A DNA stretch of 64,000 nt. Origin: Anomaloglossus baeobatrachus (lineage: Eukaryota; Chordata; Amphibia; Anura; Aromobatidae). A model generated the notes under the pieces. It saw only the letters and a program-made list of their open reading frames with translations. It made no database searches and was not told where the DNA came from. Made by a program: the position numbers and the translations under genes. Location: the NCBI RefSeq assembly GCF_048569485.1, contig NC_134353.1:427861650-427925649 (forward strand), given 5' to 3'. This document shows positions 10,744-19,263 of the stretch, in pieces (position 1 is the stretch's first letter; each line of letters opens with the position of its first letter).

Positions 10744-11590
10744 AGCACAGCTAGTACGCGTGCATCTCAGGTATCTGAGTCTCATCATCATCACCTCCAT
10801 CCCCAGGGCTTAACGTCGGCTGACGAGGGTTGGAATCCTGCTGGGATTCTACTTCGTCCGAACCAAGTTTCAACTCACAAAAATTTTGGGCATCGGTGCA
10901 GATGCTTTCCTCCTCAACAGTGTGGGAATCTTTGGAGCTGACCTGTGATGCCTATAGGATAGAATGTGTGAAGAGCTCTGCAGACTCACCCATGTCTGGT
11001 TTCCCACAGTCAGTTTGCCAGTTGGAAATTTGTGAAGTGGATACAAACAAGTGTAATTGAGGTGGCACCTCTGAGGAATGAACTGTGTGTGATGTGGAGG
11101 TGGAGGAAGAGGAGAGGTTATTTGATACTGTGCTTGAAACCCACTCTACCACGTTATGTTGATAAGCCTCATTTCGAAGTTGAATCGATGTACGGCTGGC
11201 AAACAAATCTAGTATAGTAATCTATCCAGTAACATAAGTTGTTCTCATTTCTCTTGGAAGACGCTGAGCCAGTGTTTGCTCACTAGACCTTTGACTAACA
11301 GAACTTCCCACACGGAGATCTAACAACACCCCGCCTATTCATCTTTCTATGACAAATTCGTCCTGAATTACCACTCATGGTTAATGTAACCTTCCCCTTT
11401 TAAACAGATGTTTTGCACCCTACGACCACACCTGTCAGACCCCTGGCACAAAAGATAAATTATTTAGTTACTAAGTTAGAACACAGTTTTACGTTGTTCA
11501 CTAGCAATTTCTCAGCAGGCACCACTACCAATACCTATAAATTTATTTCAGTGCATAATTTACAGCAGACCCAGAAAAGTGGCAATACTT
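10744..11590 (-). other. hAT 5' portion, non-descript
   Basis: This rejoins the hAT sequence after the Penelope insert. A minus-strand open stretch at 11206-10952 is Ser/Thr-rich and has no recognisable domain; it may be a decayed N-terminal exon. Nothing else is supported. Confidence 0.35.
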
Positions 11591-12065
11591 TTTAGATACT
11601 GCACTAAGAACTTTATTAGGACCACCAATAATATGTGGTTATACCCAGAGCGCTGTTTTTTTTATTTTCTAAAGGTAATCTAAATTGGCAAGATGCAGTG
11701 TGTAGGTACTGCACTAACAATTTTTTTTAAGACCACCCATATGTGGTTACAGTGGCTAGAATCAGACCAGTCTTTAAAATTTTTCTAAAAGCAATTAGAA
11801 TTGCCAATGTGAAGTGTGTACACTGCACTAACATTTTCTTTTTGTAGACCACAAATAATACACTACAGTGGTTACAACCAGAGAGGTGTTTTCAATTTTT
11901 TGTGAAGGCAATTACAATTGCCAACATGCTATGTGTACACTGCACTAACAACTTTTTTAAGATCACCAGTAATACATGGTTACACTGGCTAGAACCAGAC
12001 CAGTCATTTTAAATGAATGAAAAGGCAATTAAAATTGCCAACATGCATCCACTGCTATAAATTTT
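11591..12065. repeat. Right-hand hAT subterminal tandem repeats (100-120 bp units)
   Basis: At least four diverged direct units. ACTGCACTAA recurs near 11599, 11718, 11820 and 11938, each followed by a T-run, GACCAC, a TGGTTACA block and CAATT.AAATTGCCAACATG. It is the counterpart of the 200-bp array on the other side of the transposase. Confidence 0.65.
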
Positions 12066-12533
12066 TTTTAAGAGAAATAGGGTTAGTCCAGCAGTTAAAG
12101 TTAGGTTAAGACAATATATAAGGGTTAGTGTTAGGAATAGGGTTCGGGTTAGTCAATGGGTGAGGACTAGGATTAGCCCAGGAGTTAGGGTCAGACCAGG
12201 AGCTAGAAATAGGGTTAGTCCAGCAGTTAAAGTTAGGTTAAGAAAAAATGTAAGGGTTAGGGTTAGTCCATGGGTGAGGATTAGGGTTACGCCAGGAGTT
12301 AGGGTCAGACCAAGGGCTAGAAAAAGGGTTAGTCCATCAGTTAAAGTTAGGTTAAGACAATATTTAAGGGTTAGGGTTGGGGTTAGGGTTAGATCATGGG
12401 TGAGGATTAGGATTGAGCCAGGAGTTAGGTTTAGGGTTAAGGGTTAGGGTTAGAGTTAGGGGTAAAGGTTAGGGTTAGGGTTTAGGGTTAGTATTAGGAT
12501 TAAGGTTAAGGATAGGGTTAGAGTTAGGATTAG
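12066..12533 (+). repeat. Degenerate TTAGGG-like minisatellite
   Basis: A dense run of GGGTTAG / AGGGTTAGG words on the plus strand, organised into longer units of about 115-135 bp. AGGGTTAGTCCAGCAGTTAAAG starts near 12071 and 12206, with a variant near 12325. It decays into GGGTTAGGGTTTAGGGTTAG near 12430-12500. It is not a plain telomere array; it looks like an interstitial telomere-like satellite. Confidence 0.7.
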
Positions 12534-12931
12534 TGTGGTGCCCCTGAGGCTTCAGTCGCCACAGAGTATTGCACCTTATCTAAGGTGCGATATTTGCCTC
12601 GGGTAAGGAGGGGGTTAATCACCGGTGTTCCACATTCACATTTTACATACAGTTTAGGAGGGTCCTCACAAGTGGGGTTGGCTCAGGGAAAATAGGGGGG
12701 TGGCCATCACCTCATGGAACTTCCCCGGTCACTGAGGTCAGCCTCCTGGGGAACAGGTTCCACTTGGGGTAGAAATAGGAGAACACTCACACAATCGTCA
12801 GTCAGTCTACCCGGGACTCCAGTTCTGGGACATGACACCACCACTACTTTCTACTCTTCTTTTCATGGGGCCTGAGGCTTGGAGAGGAGCACTCAGCCCA
12901 GGTGTGACGCAGTACAAAGTGCAAGTGAGAT
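12534..12931 (+). repeat. LTR of B type, first part (interrupted)
   Basis: Starts TGTGGTGCCCCTGAGGCTTC, closely matching the minus-strand start of the LTRs of element B (43606 and 40384). A matching later part of this LTR is found at 15520-15797, so the copy is split by a MITE and by Gypsy/gag-derived sequence. Confidence 0.6.
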
Positions 12932-12934
12932 ATA

Positions 12935-13513
12935 AGCGGGGTTTACACGCTGTGACAGCTAGCATCGGCTAGCGATGTTGAGCGTGATAGCACCTGCCCC
13001 CGTCGTACGTGCGATATTGTGTGATCGCTGCCGTAGCGAATATTATTGCTACGGCAGCGTCACACCCACATACCTGCTCTGCGACGTCGCTCTGGCCGGC
13101 AAACCGCCTCCTTTCTAAGGGGGCGGTTCGTGCGGCGTCACAGTGACGTCACATGGCAGGCGGCCAATAGAAGCGGAGGGGCGGAGATGAGCGGGACGTA
13201 ACATCCTGCCCACCTCCTTCCTTCCGCATTGTCGGTGGAGGCAGGTAAGGAGATGTTCGTCGCTCTTGCGGTGTCACACACAGTGATGTGTGACGCTGCA
13301 GGAACGAGGAACAACATCGTTAATAAACAGAAAACGATTTTTTGTTTCAGGATAACCTCTCCGCGGCAAACTATTTTGGCCGCTTTTGCGATCGTTTAAG
13401 GTCGCACATAAGTGTCACGCACTACGATATCGTTAATGAAGCCGGATGTGTGTCACAAACGCCGTGACCCCAACGATAATTCATTAACGATATCATAGCA
13501 TGTAAACCCAGCT
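12935..13513. mobile_element. PIF/Harbinger-like MITE with promoter-like core
   Basis: Terminal inverted repeats AGCGGGGTTTACACGCT and AGCATGTAAACCCAGCT, with a 3-bp ATA duplication (12932-12934, 13514-13516). The interior is GC-rich with many CpG and repeated inverted CGTT/ACGA words. It inserted into the B-type LTR. Confidence 0.65.
13143..13184. promoter_or_regulatory. CRE, CCAAT and GC-box-like cluster inside a MITE
   Basis: Within 42 bp lie a palindromic CRE (GTGACGTCAC, 13143-13152), CCAAT (13164-13168) and GGGGCGG (13178-13184). The match to consensus is visible; function is inference. Confidence 0.35.
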
Positions 13514-13529
13514 ATAGCACAGCGTATTC

Positions 13530-14054
13530 CCCACTAGGTGGCAGCAGAGTAGTGAAGGAGAGTCAAAGTAACAATGTAACAGAAAGGCAGCTGAAGTACA
13601 GCAGAGTAACTTCAGCAGGCAGTAAACAGGCAAACCACCAGGGGACAATAGAGTAGTCAAACAGTCAGGGTCTAGCCAGGAGAGTCAATTCACAGAAAAG
13701 GGAGGATAAAAATCAAGGCAGAAAACAGAACAGAGTGAGAAAACGGGAGATCAGGTATGCAGGGGAAATACAAACAACAGACAGGAGAGGGAAGTCAGGG
13801 ACTGGGATAGATGGACGAACGGGGGAGGGTACATATCAGGGCATGGTAACAAGGAGTCAGATCAAACAGGAATTCTCACCAGAGCAAGTCACAGGCTGCA
13901 GAGCAAAACTATAACCAGCACAGGAATGCATGTTCAGAGACCATATATAGTGTCTAATGAAACCAGAATGAGGCTGATGGGAGTTAACCCCTGACATGAC
14001 CAAGCCGGGTCTGTGAAACTCTGGAGCAGAGAATACCGGTCCTGGATCATGACA
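13530..14054 (-). repeat. Gypsy LTR fragment
   Basis: It follows the same order of phrases as the Gypsy LTR at 63005-63644 (CCCACTAGGTGGCAG near its start; GTTAACCCCTGACATGACC and ATCATGACA at its end). It is diverged and lacks one end. No adjacent Gypsy pol is present. Confidence 0.5.
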
Positions 14055-14142
14055 CCAGGTTCCTCAAGGCTGGAAGGGCAACTCTGACAAAGGACTTTCT
14101 TCTTTCTAACATCGGTGACTGCTTCTAACTTATCCGAGGTCG
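14030..14142. repeat. Direct repeat flanking gag fragment, left copy
   Basis: About 110 bp, from AGAATACCGGTCCTGGATC to TTATCCGAGGTCG. It is almost identical to 15407-15519. Confidence 0.7.
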
Positions 14143-14213
14143 TACTGTGCGCCTTCAAAGAACTGTGTTAACCTGTAACTTCGAAAAAGCACAGTCGCCA
14201 TTACTGGTGCAGA

Positions 14214-15310
14214 GTGGGAAACGAGGGGGCGTGCCTTCATGGGCGGAGCTTGAAAAGTGCGCGAAAGGGAGTTCCACTGCCAGCAGGTAACAGGAAACCT
14301 GGTGCCTGCACAAACACGTTCAGGGAGGAAAGAGACCAAACCGTCCCTGTTGCTGGACCTGCAGCATTGACCCCAGCTCCGATGCTGCCATTTACCATGC
14401 CATATCTTCCAGGGGCAACATGGCTCCCCCAGTATTCCAGGGAAGCATATACCCTGGCTGATTTCAAGGAAAGACTTTACAGTTTATTCCCGGTGTACCC
14501 TCTGACGGAAGGACAGAAAGCCGGTATGCTCATCGATCAATTGACCGGGGCAGCCTGACGTGAAGTCAAACCCTGGCCGGAGACTAATAAAAGAGTGGCA
14601 AAGGACATTTTGACCAAGCTTAAGGAAACCTTTGAAACCCGTACAGCAGCTGAGATAAAAATGTGGTTCTATGGATTTAAACAAAAAATATTCGGCACTA
14701 TGCCTTAAATCTTCAGGAGGTAATGAGAGCAGTTCAGCAGGTGGACCCAGAGGAGGTAAAAGATGAGTATCGCCTTCTGACTGATCAATTCATCGAGGGG
14801 TTTCTGTCCGATACCCACCGGACCCAGATGCGCATTGTATTCATGCAAAGCCATGATCTCAGCTTTGCAGAGTTCAAAGACAGCACCATTCGAGCACTGC
14901 GCAAACCCCATCATGGCAGCGTTGTGCTAAAGCAAGGATGATTACAGCCAACTACATCAGTGCGAGTGGGAGCTAAGGAACAGACTGCAGGTGGAAACTC
15001 CAGTGATGAACTGCGGCTCCGCATGTTGGAACTGATTAAAGGTACGGTTACTTTAATCAAAGCAGTGCAATCCAAGCATGGGACTCAGCCACCTGTAACC
15101 ATTGAACTGGCTTCTAGTGCTGATGATCTCACCTGGCGACAACACGGGAGAGCCCCACTACCACAAGTTCCTGATCGTTATGATGCTGATGGGCAGCCGT
15201 GCTGCCAGCGCTGCAATAAAGTCAGACCCTTTGCCTGTGGGTTTGCATTGAATGCCAAGAGCCAGGGGGTTGGGACCAGCCCTCTGGCACCACCAGCAGC
15301 CAAGTAAGAA
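14214..15310 (+). pseudogene. LTR-retroelement gag fragment
   Basis: Plus-strand open pieces with features of a Ty3/Gypsy-type Gag. There is a capsid-like region with Y-x-L-x-D-F-K-E-R-L-Y-S-L-F near 14450-14500, a middle part with E-x-Y-R-L-L-T-D-Q-F-I-E-G-F and F-A-E-F-K near 14770-14900, and a C-Q-R-C-N-K start of a zinc knuckle near 15200. No pol follows. It is broken, with at least two interruptions, and is a small old remnant. Confidence 0.6.
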
Positions 15311-15406
15311 TAACTATTTTTCCTTTCCATATGCAAATGATGATGTTAATTACATGATGATACTGCTGACCGGTAACTGTTGAAAATGTTTGAAACTGTT
15401 TACTCA

Positions 15407-15519
15407 GAAAATACCGGTCCTGGATCATGACACCAGGTTCCTTAAGGCTGGAGGGGCAACTCTGACAAAGGACTTTCTTCTTTCTAACATCGGTGACTGC
15501 TTCTAACTTATCCGAGGTC
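15407..15519. repeat. Direct repeat flanking gag fragment, right copy
   Basis: The second copy of the 14030-14142 block. The pair brackets about 1.26 kb of gag-like sequence. They could be short LTR remnants or the trace of a duplication on insertion. Confidence 0.7.
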
Positions 15520-15797
15520 GACCGGGCACATCACAGCGGGTGACCAGTACTACCCGGGTGAGTGGCACAAAGACTGGGTAAAGACACCTGGCACCGCAGC
15601 ATCTGACTCGGACTCTTATAACCGGCACCGCCGCCTCCGTGCCTCGGCACCAAAGGCCATCGCTATCACTACTCCCCTCATCATCCTCCCCAAGGCCTGC
15701 TCCACCTGTGGGGAGCGACGCCATCTCGGCTGCTATTACAATTCGCCCCGGAGGACAGCGACAGCAGCGGTGGCTAATCTCTAGGCGTTGGCTCACA
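15520..15797 (+). repeat. LTR of B type, later part
   Basis: It contains a block (about 15660-15780) matching the minus strand of the element B LTR at about 42640-42750 (CCTGTGGGGAGCGA..CC, GGCTGCTATTAC, CCCCGGA). It ends ...TGGCTCACA. I take it as the far end of the copy that begins at 12534. Confidence 0.5.
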
Positions 15798-15887
15798 GAC
15801 CTGTTGTGATTGTCGTCTGTGTGGGTGCTGTTTGAGTGGCTCGCGCTAGTGGTAAAAACTGCATTATCGGATGTAGTGTGTACAAAA

Positions 15888-16080
15888 AAAAGAGAATTTT
15901 GTTTACTTACCGTAAATTCTTTTTCTTATAGTTCCGACATGGGAGACCCAGACCATGGGTGTATAGCTACTGCCTCCGGAGGACACACAAAGTACTACAC
16001 TCAAAACATGTAGCTCCTCCCTCCGGGCTATATACACCCCCTGGATGACAATCTAACCAGTTCAGTGCAAAAGCTGAAGG
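15888..16080. repeat. DIRS left terminal inverted repeat
   Basis: Near-identical in reverse complement to 21600-21740. The outermost about 75 bp (15888-15965) are also complementary to 16190-16265. Confidence 0.85.
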
Positions 16081-16189
16081 AGGACATCCACCCATAAGTA
16101 GAGATAGAGTAAAACTCGGAAAAACCGGAACTCTGTCTACAACAACAGCCAGTGAAAACACACGGAACAAAAACTGCCAACAGGCAACA

Positions 16190-16300
16190 GGGAGGGTGCT
16201 GGGTCTCCCATGTCGGAACTATAAGAAAAAGAATTTACGGTAAGTAAACAAAATTCTCTTTTTCTTCATCGTTCCTTATGGGAGACCCAGACCATGGTAC
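16190..16300. repeat. DIRS internal complementary region
   Basis: The left half is complementary to the left outer end and the right half (from about 16256) to the right outer end, so the two ends are joined here in circular-junction order. Confidence 0.85.
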
Positions 16301-17430
16301 GTTCCAAAGCAGTCCATGGGTGGGAAATAAACCAAACTGAGAAGTAGGCAAAACCTAACTTCACAAATGGGCGACAGCCGCCTGAAGGATGCGTCTGGCC
16401 AAGCTCGCATCTGCCGAAGCATGAGCATGCACTTGGTAGTGCTTCGAAAAAGTGTGCAGACTGGACCAAGTGGCAGCCTGACAAACCTGCTGAGCCGTAG
16501 CCTGGTGCCTGAAAGCCCAGGAGGCACCGACAGCTCTGGTCGAGTGCGCCTTAATCCCCGGCGGGGGAGGCACCTGAGAACACTGGTAGCCGACCTAATC
16601 CAACGAGCTAGGGTCGGTTTAGAAGCAGAGAGACCCTTGCGCTGACCCGTGGTTAGCACAAAAAGTGAGGTGCACCGCCTAAAAACGGCGGTGCGTGACA
16701 CATAGATTCGGAGCGCCCGCACCAAATCCAAGGTGTGCAACGCTTTCTCAAAGCGATGCACAGGGGCCGGACAAAGAGAGGGCAATGAAATGTCCTGGTT
16801 AAGGTGGAAAGAAGACACCACCTTAGGGAGAAAGTCCGGAGTCGGACGAAGAACCACCTTGTCTTGGTGAAACACCAAAAAGGGGGATTCCGAAGAGAGC
16901 GCAGCCAAATCAGAAACTCTCCTGAGAGAAGTTATGGCTATTAGAAAAACAACTTTCTGTGAAAGTCTAAACAAGGGAACCTCCCTAAGAGGCTCAAAGG
17001 GGGGTTTCTGTAAGGCCGTGAGGACCAGATTAAGGTCCCAGGGATCCAAAGGCCGCCGGTAAGGAGGAATGATGTGAGCTGTGCCCTGCATGAAGGTGCG
17101 CACCTGAGCCAGTCGGGCGATACGCCGCTGGAATAATACCGACAGAGCCGACACCTGTCCTTTGAGGGAATTGAGGGACAGTCCTAGCTGTAGACCAGAC
17201 TGTAGAAAAGACAGGATGGTCGGCAAGGAGAACGGCCAAGGAGCATGGTCGGAAGAGCGACACCAGGACAGGAAGATCCTCCAAGTCCTGTGATAAATCT
17301 TGGCCGAAGAAGACTTTCGAGCCTGAGTCATAGTGGAGATGACCTCAGAGGGAATACCTGAAGCCGTCAGGATCCAGGACTCAAGAGCCACGCCGTCAAT
17401 CTGAGAGCCGCAGAATTCTGGCGGAAATAC
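16276..17430 (-). CDS. DIRS tyrosine recombinase region
   Basis: This is the last gene of the element. A longer open frame extends upstream, but its first half is only the other reading of the RT gene. The recognisable part has a core-binding-like region (Y-H-R-T-W-R-I-F-L-S-W-C, then P-T-I-L-S-F-L-Q near its start) and a catalytic region with the first conserved Arg in L-R-R-V-S-D-L. The DIRS-type H-x-x-R area lies near 16530. The enzyme would integrate circular cDNA without target duplication. The region overlaps the internal complementary region at its end. Confidence 0.75.
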   Translation of the reverse strand, partial: VFPPEFCGSQIDGVALESWILTASGIPSEVISTMTQARKSSSAKIYHRTWRIFLSWCRSSDHAPWPFSLPTILSFLQSGLQLGLSLNSLKGQVSALSVLFQRRIARLAQVRTFMQGTAHIIPPYRRPLDPWDLNLVLTALQKPPFEPLREVPLFRLSQKVVFLIAITSLRRVSDLAALSSESPFLVFHQDKVVLRPTPDFLPKVVSSFHLNQDISLPSLCPAPVHRFEKALHTLDLVRALRIYVSRTAVFRRCTSLFVLTTGQRKGLSASKPTLARWIRSATSVLRCLPRRGLRRTRPELSVPPGLSGTRLRLSRFVRLPLGPVCTLFRSTTKCMLMLRQMRAWPDASFRRLSPICEVRFCLLLSLVYFPPMDCFGTYHGLGLP

Positions 17431-19205
17431 GGACCTTGAGAGAGAAGGTCTGGGCGGTCTGGGAGATGCCATGGCACCTCTACAGACAAGCGGAGCAGGT
17501 CTGGGTACCAAGCTCGCCTGGGCCAGTCCGGAGCAATGATTATGACCCGACGGCCCTCCATTCTGATCTTGCGCAGAACCCTGGGCAAGAGAGCTAGAGG
17601 GGGAAAAACGTAGGCCAGACGGAACTGGGACCAATCCTGAACCAGCGCGTCCGCTGCGAAGGCCTGAGGATCGTGGGAGCGAGCCACGTAAACCGGAACC
17701 TTGTTGTTGTGCCGGGATGCCATGAGATCCACTTCCGGAGTACCCCACTTGCGGCAGATTGACCTGAACACTGCCGGGTGCAGGGCCCACTCGCCGCTGT
17801 CCATGGTTTGACGGCTGAGATAATCGGCCTCCCAGTTTTCTACGCCTGGGATGTGGACTGCTGATATGGTGGACTTGGAGTCCTCCGTCCACTGGAGGAT
17901 TCGTTGAACCTCCAACATTGCCAGGCGGCTGCGAGTTCCGCCCTGGTGATTGATGTAGGCAACCGCTGTCGCGTTGTCCGACTGGACTCGAATGTGCCTG
18001 CCCGCCAACAGGTGGTGCAAGGCTAGGAGAGCTAGAAACACAGCTCTGATCTCCAGCACATTGATCGGGAGGGCTGATTCGGACGGATTCCAAGTGCCCT
18101 GTGCTCGGTGATGGAGAAAAACTGCTCCCCAACCGGAGAGGCTGGCATCCATGGTGAGAATCACCCAGGACGGAGTCAGGAAGGAGCGTCCCTGTGACAG
18201 AGAGGGGGGCCGAAGCCACCACTGAAGAGAGCTCCTGGTCTGTGGCGACAGAGCCACTAGCTTGTGCAGGGAAGAGGTCCGCTTGTTCCAACAGCGGAGA
18301 ATGTCCAACTGCAGGGGACGCAGATGGAACTGTGCAAATGGAACCGCTTCCATTGACGCCACCATCTGACCCAGCACCTGCATGAGGTGTCTGATGGAAT
18401 GACGGCGGTGCCTCAGCAGAGAGCGCACCGCTAGCTGAAGGGACTGCTGTTTGACCAAGGGCAACTTCACAAGTGCCGGCAGAGTCTCGAATTGCATCCC
18501 TAGGTACAGAAGTCCCTGGGTCGGGGACAGAGTGGACTTGGGCAGGTTGACAAGCCACCCGAACTGAACAAGCGTGGCGAGAGTGAGCGAGACACTCCGC
18601 TGGCAGTCTGCCCTGGATGAGGCCTTGACTAGAAGGTCGTCCAGGTAGGGGATTACTGCCAACCCCTGAAGATGCAGGACCGCAACCACTGCTGCCATAA
18701 CCTTGGTGAAAACACGAGGGGCCGTGGCTAACCCGAAGGGGAGAGCCACGAATTGGAAATGTTCCTCTCCGATTGCAAAGCGGAGCCAACGCTGGTGTGA
18801 AACCGCGATAGGCACGTGCAGATAGGCATCTCTGATGTCGATGGATGCCAGAAAATCTCCTTGGGTCATTGATGCAATGACCGATCTCAGAGACTCCATG
18901 CGAAAACGCCGTACCTGAACATGCTTGTTGAGAAGCTTGAGATCCAGGATGGGCCGGAAGGAACCGTTCTTCTTGGGGACTAGAAAGAGGTTGGAGTAGA
19001 AACCTCTGAACCGTTCCCGAGCGGGAACCGGAACAATAACACCGTTGGCCTGCAGGGATGCCACGGCCTGAGAGAAGGCGGCGGCTTTAGAGCAGGGGGG
19101 GGTGGACAGAAAAAATCTGTTTGGCGGGCTGGAAGAAAATTCTATCCTGTAGCCGTGGGAAATGATATCCCGCACCCACTGATCGGAGACGTGTTGAAAC
19201 CACAC
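17367..19205 (-). CDS. DIRS reverse transcriptase / RNase H
   Basis: 612 codons, open. RT landmarks include F-Y-S-N-L-F-L-V-P-K-K-N-G-S-F-R-P-I-L-D-L-K-x-L-N near residues 69-94, D-I-R-D-A-Y-L-H-V-P near 123, L-P-F-G-L-A-T-A-P-R-V-F near 155 and Y-L-D-D-L-L-V near 186. RNase H follows with T-M-D-A-S near 352, E-I near 387 and Q-S-D-N-A-T-A-V-A-Y near 412. It overlaps the recombinase frame downstream, as is usual for DIRS elements. It makes cDNA from the element's RNA. Confidence 0.88.
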   Translation of the reverse strand: MWFQHVSDQWVRDIISHGYRIEFSSSPPNRFFLSTPPCSKAAAFSQAVASLQANGVIVPVPARERFRGFYSNLFLVPKKNGSFRPILDLKLLNKHVQVRRFRMESLRSVIASMTQGDFLASIDIRDAYLHVPIAVSHQRWLRFAIGEEHFQFVALPFGLATAPRVFTKVMAAVVAVLHLQGLAVIPYLDDLLVKASSRADCQRSVSLTLATLVQFGWLVNLPKSTLSPTQGLLYLGMQFETLPALVKLPLVKQQSLQLAVRSLLRHRRHSIRHLMQVLGQMVASMEAVPFAQFHLRPLQLDILRCWNKRTSSLHKLVALSPQTRSSLQWWLRPPSLSQGRSFLTPSWVILTMDASLSGWGAVFLHHRAQGTWNPSESALPINVLEIRAVFLALLALHHLLAGRHIRVQSDNATAVAYINHQGGTRSRLAMLEVQRILQWTEDSKSTISAVHIPGVENWEADYLSRQTMDSGEWALHPAVFRSICRKWGTPEVDLMASRHNNKVPVYVARSHDPQAFAADALVQDWSQFRLAYVFPPLALLPRVLRKIRMEGRRVIIIAPDWPRRAWYPDLLRLSVEVPWHLPDRPDLLSQGPYFRQNSAALRLTAWLLSPGS

Positions 19206-19263
19206 GTCGCCAAAGTGGGAGAGCCTGCCACCGACTAAGGACGTTGCTGGTGCAGCCAGATAG

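Larger units (their letters stand above)
1..12065 (-). mobile_element. Decayed hAT DNA transposon with nested insertions
   Basis: The extent is inferred from the transposase (5322-7803), an acidic leader that continues on the far side of the Penelope insertion (7936 rejoins at 10744), and tandem subterminal arrays on both flanks (1-539 with 5033-5320; 11599-12065). Terminal inverted repeats are not in view: the left end lies beyond the window and the right end is lost near the TTAGGG-like minisatellite. Without element A and the Penelope insert it is about 4.8 kb in this window. Confidence 0.55.

Noticed and set aside
12160-12447. 95-codon Arg/Val-rich frame
   Set aside because: Translation of the TTAGGG-like minisatellite.
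16276-18789. 837-codon minus-strand frame as one protein
   Set aside because: Its first half overlaps the DIRS RT gene in another reading and has no domain of its own; only the last part is the recombinase.
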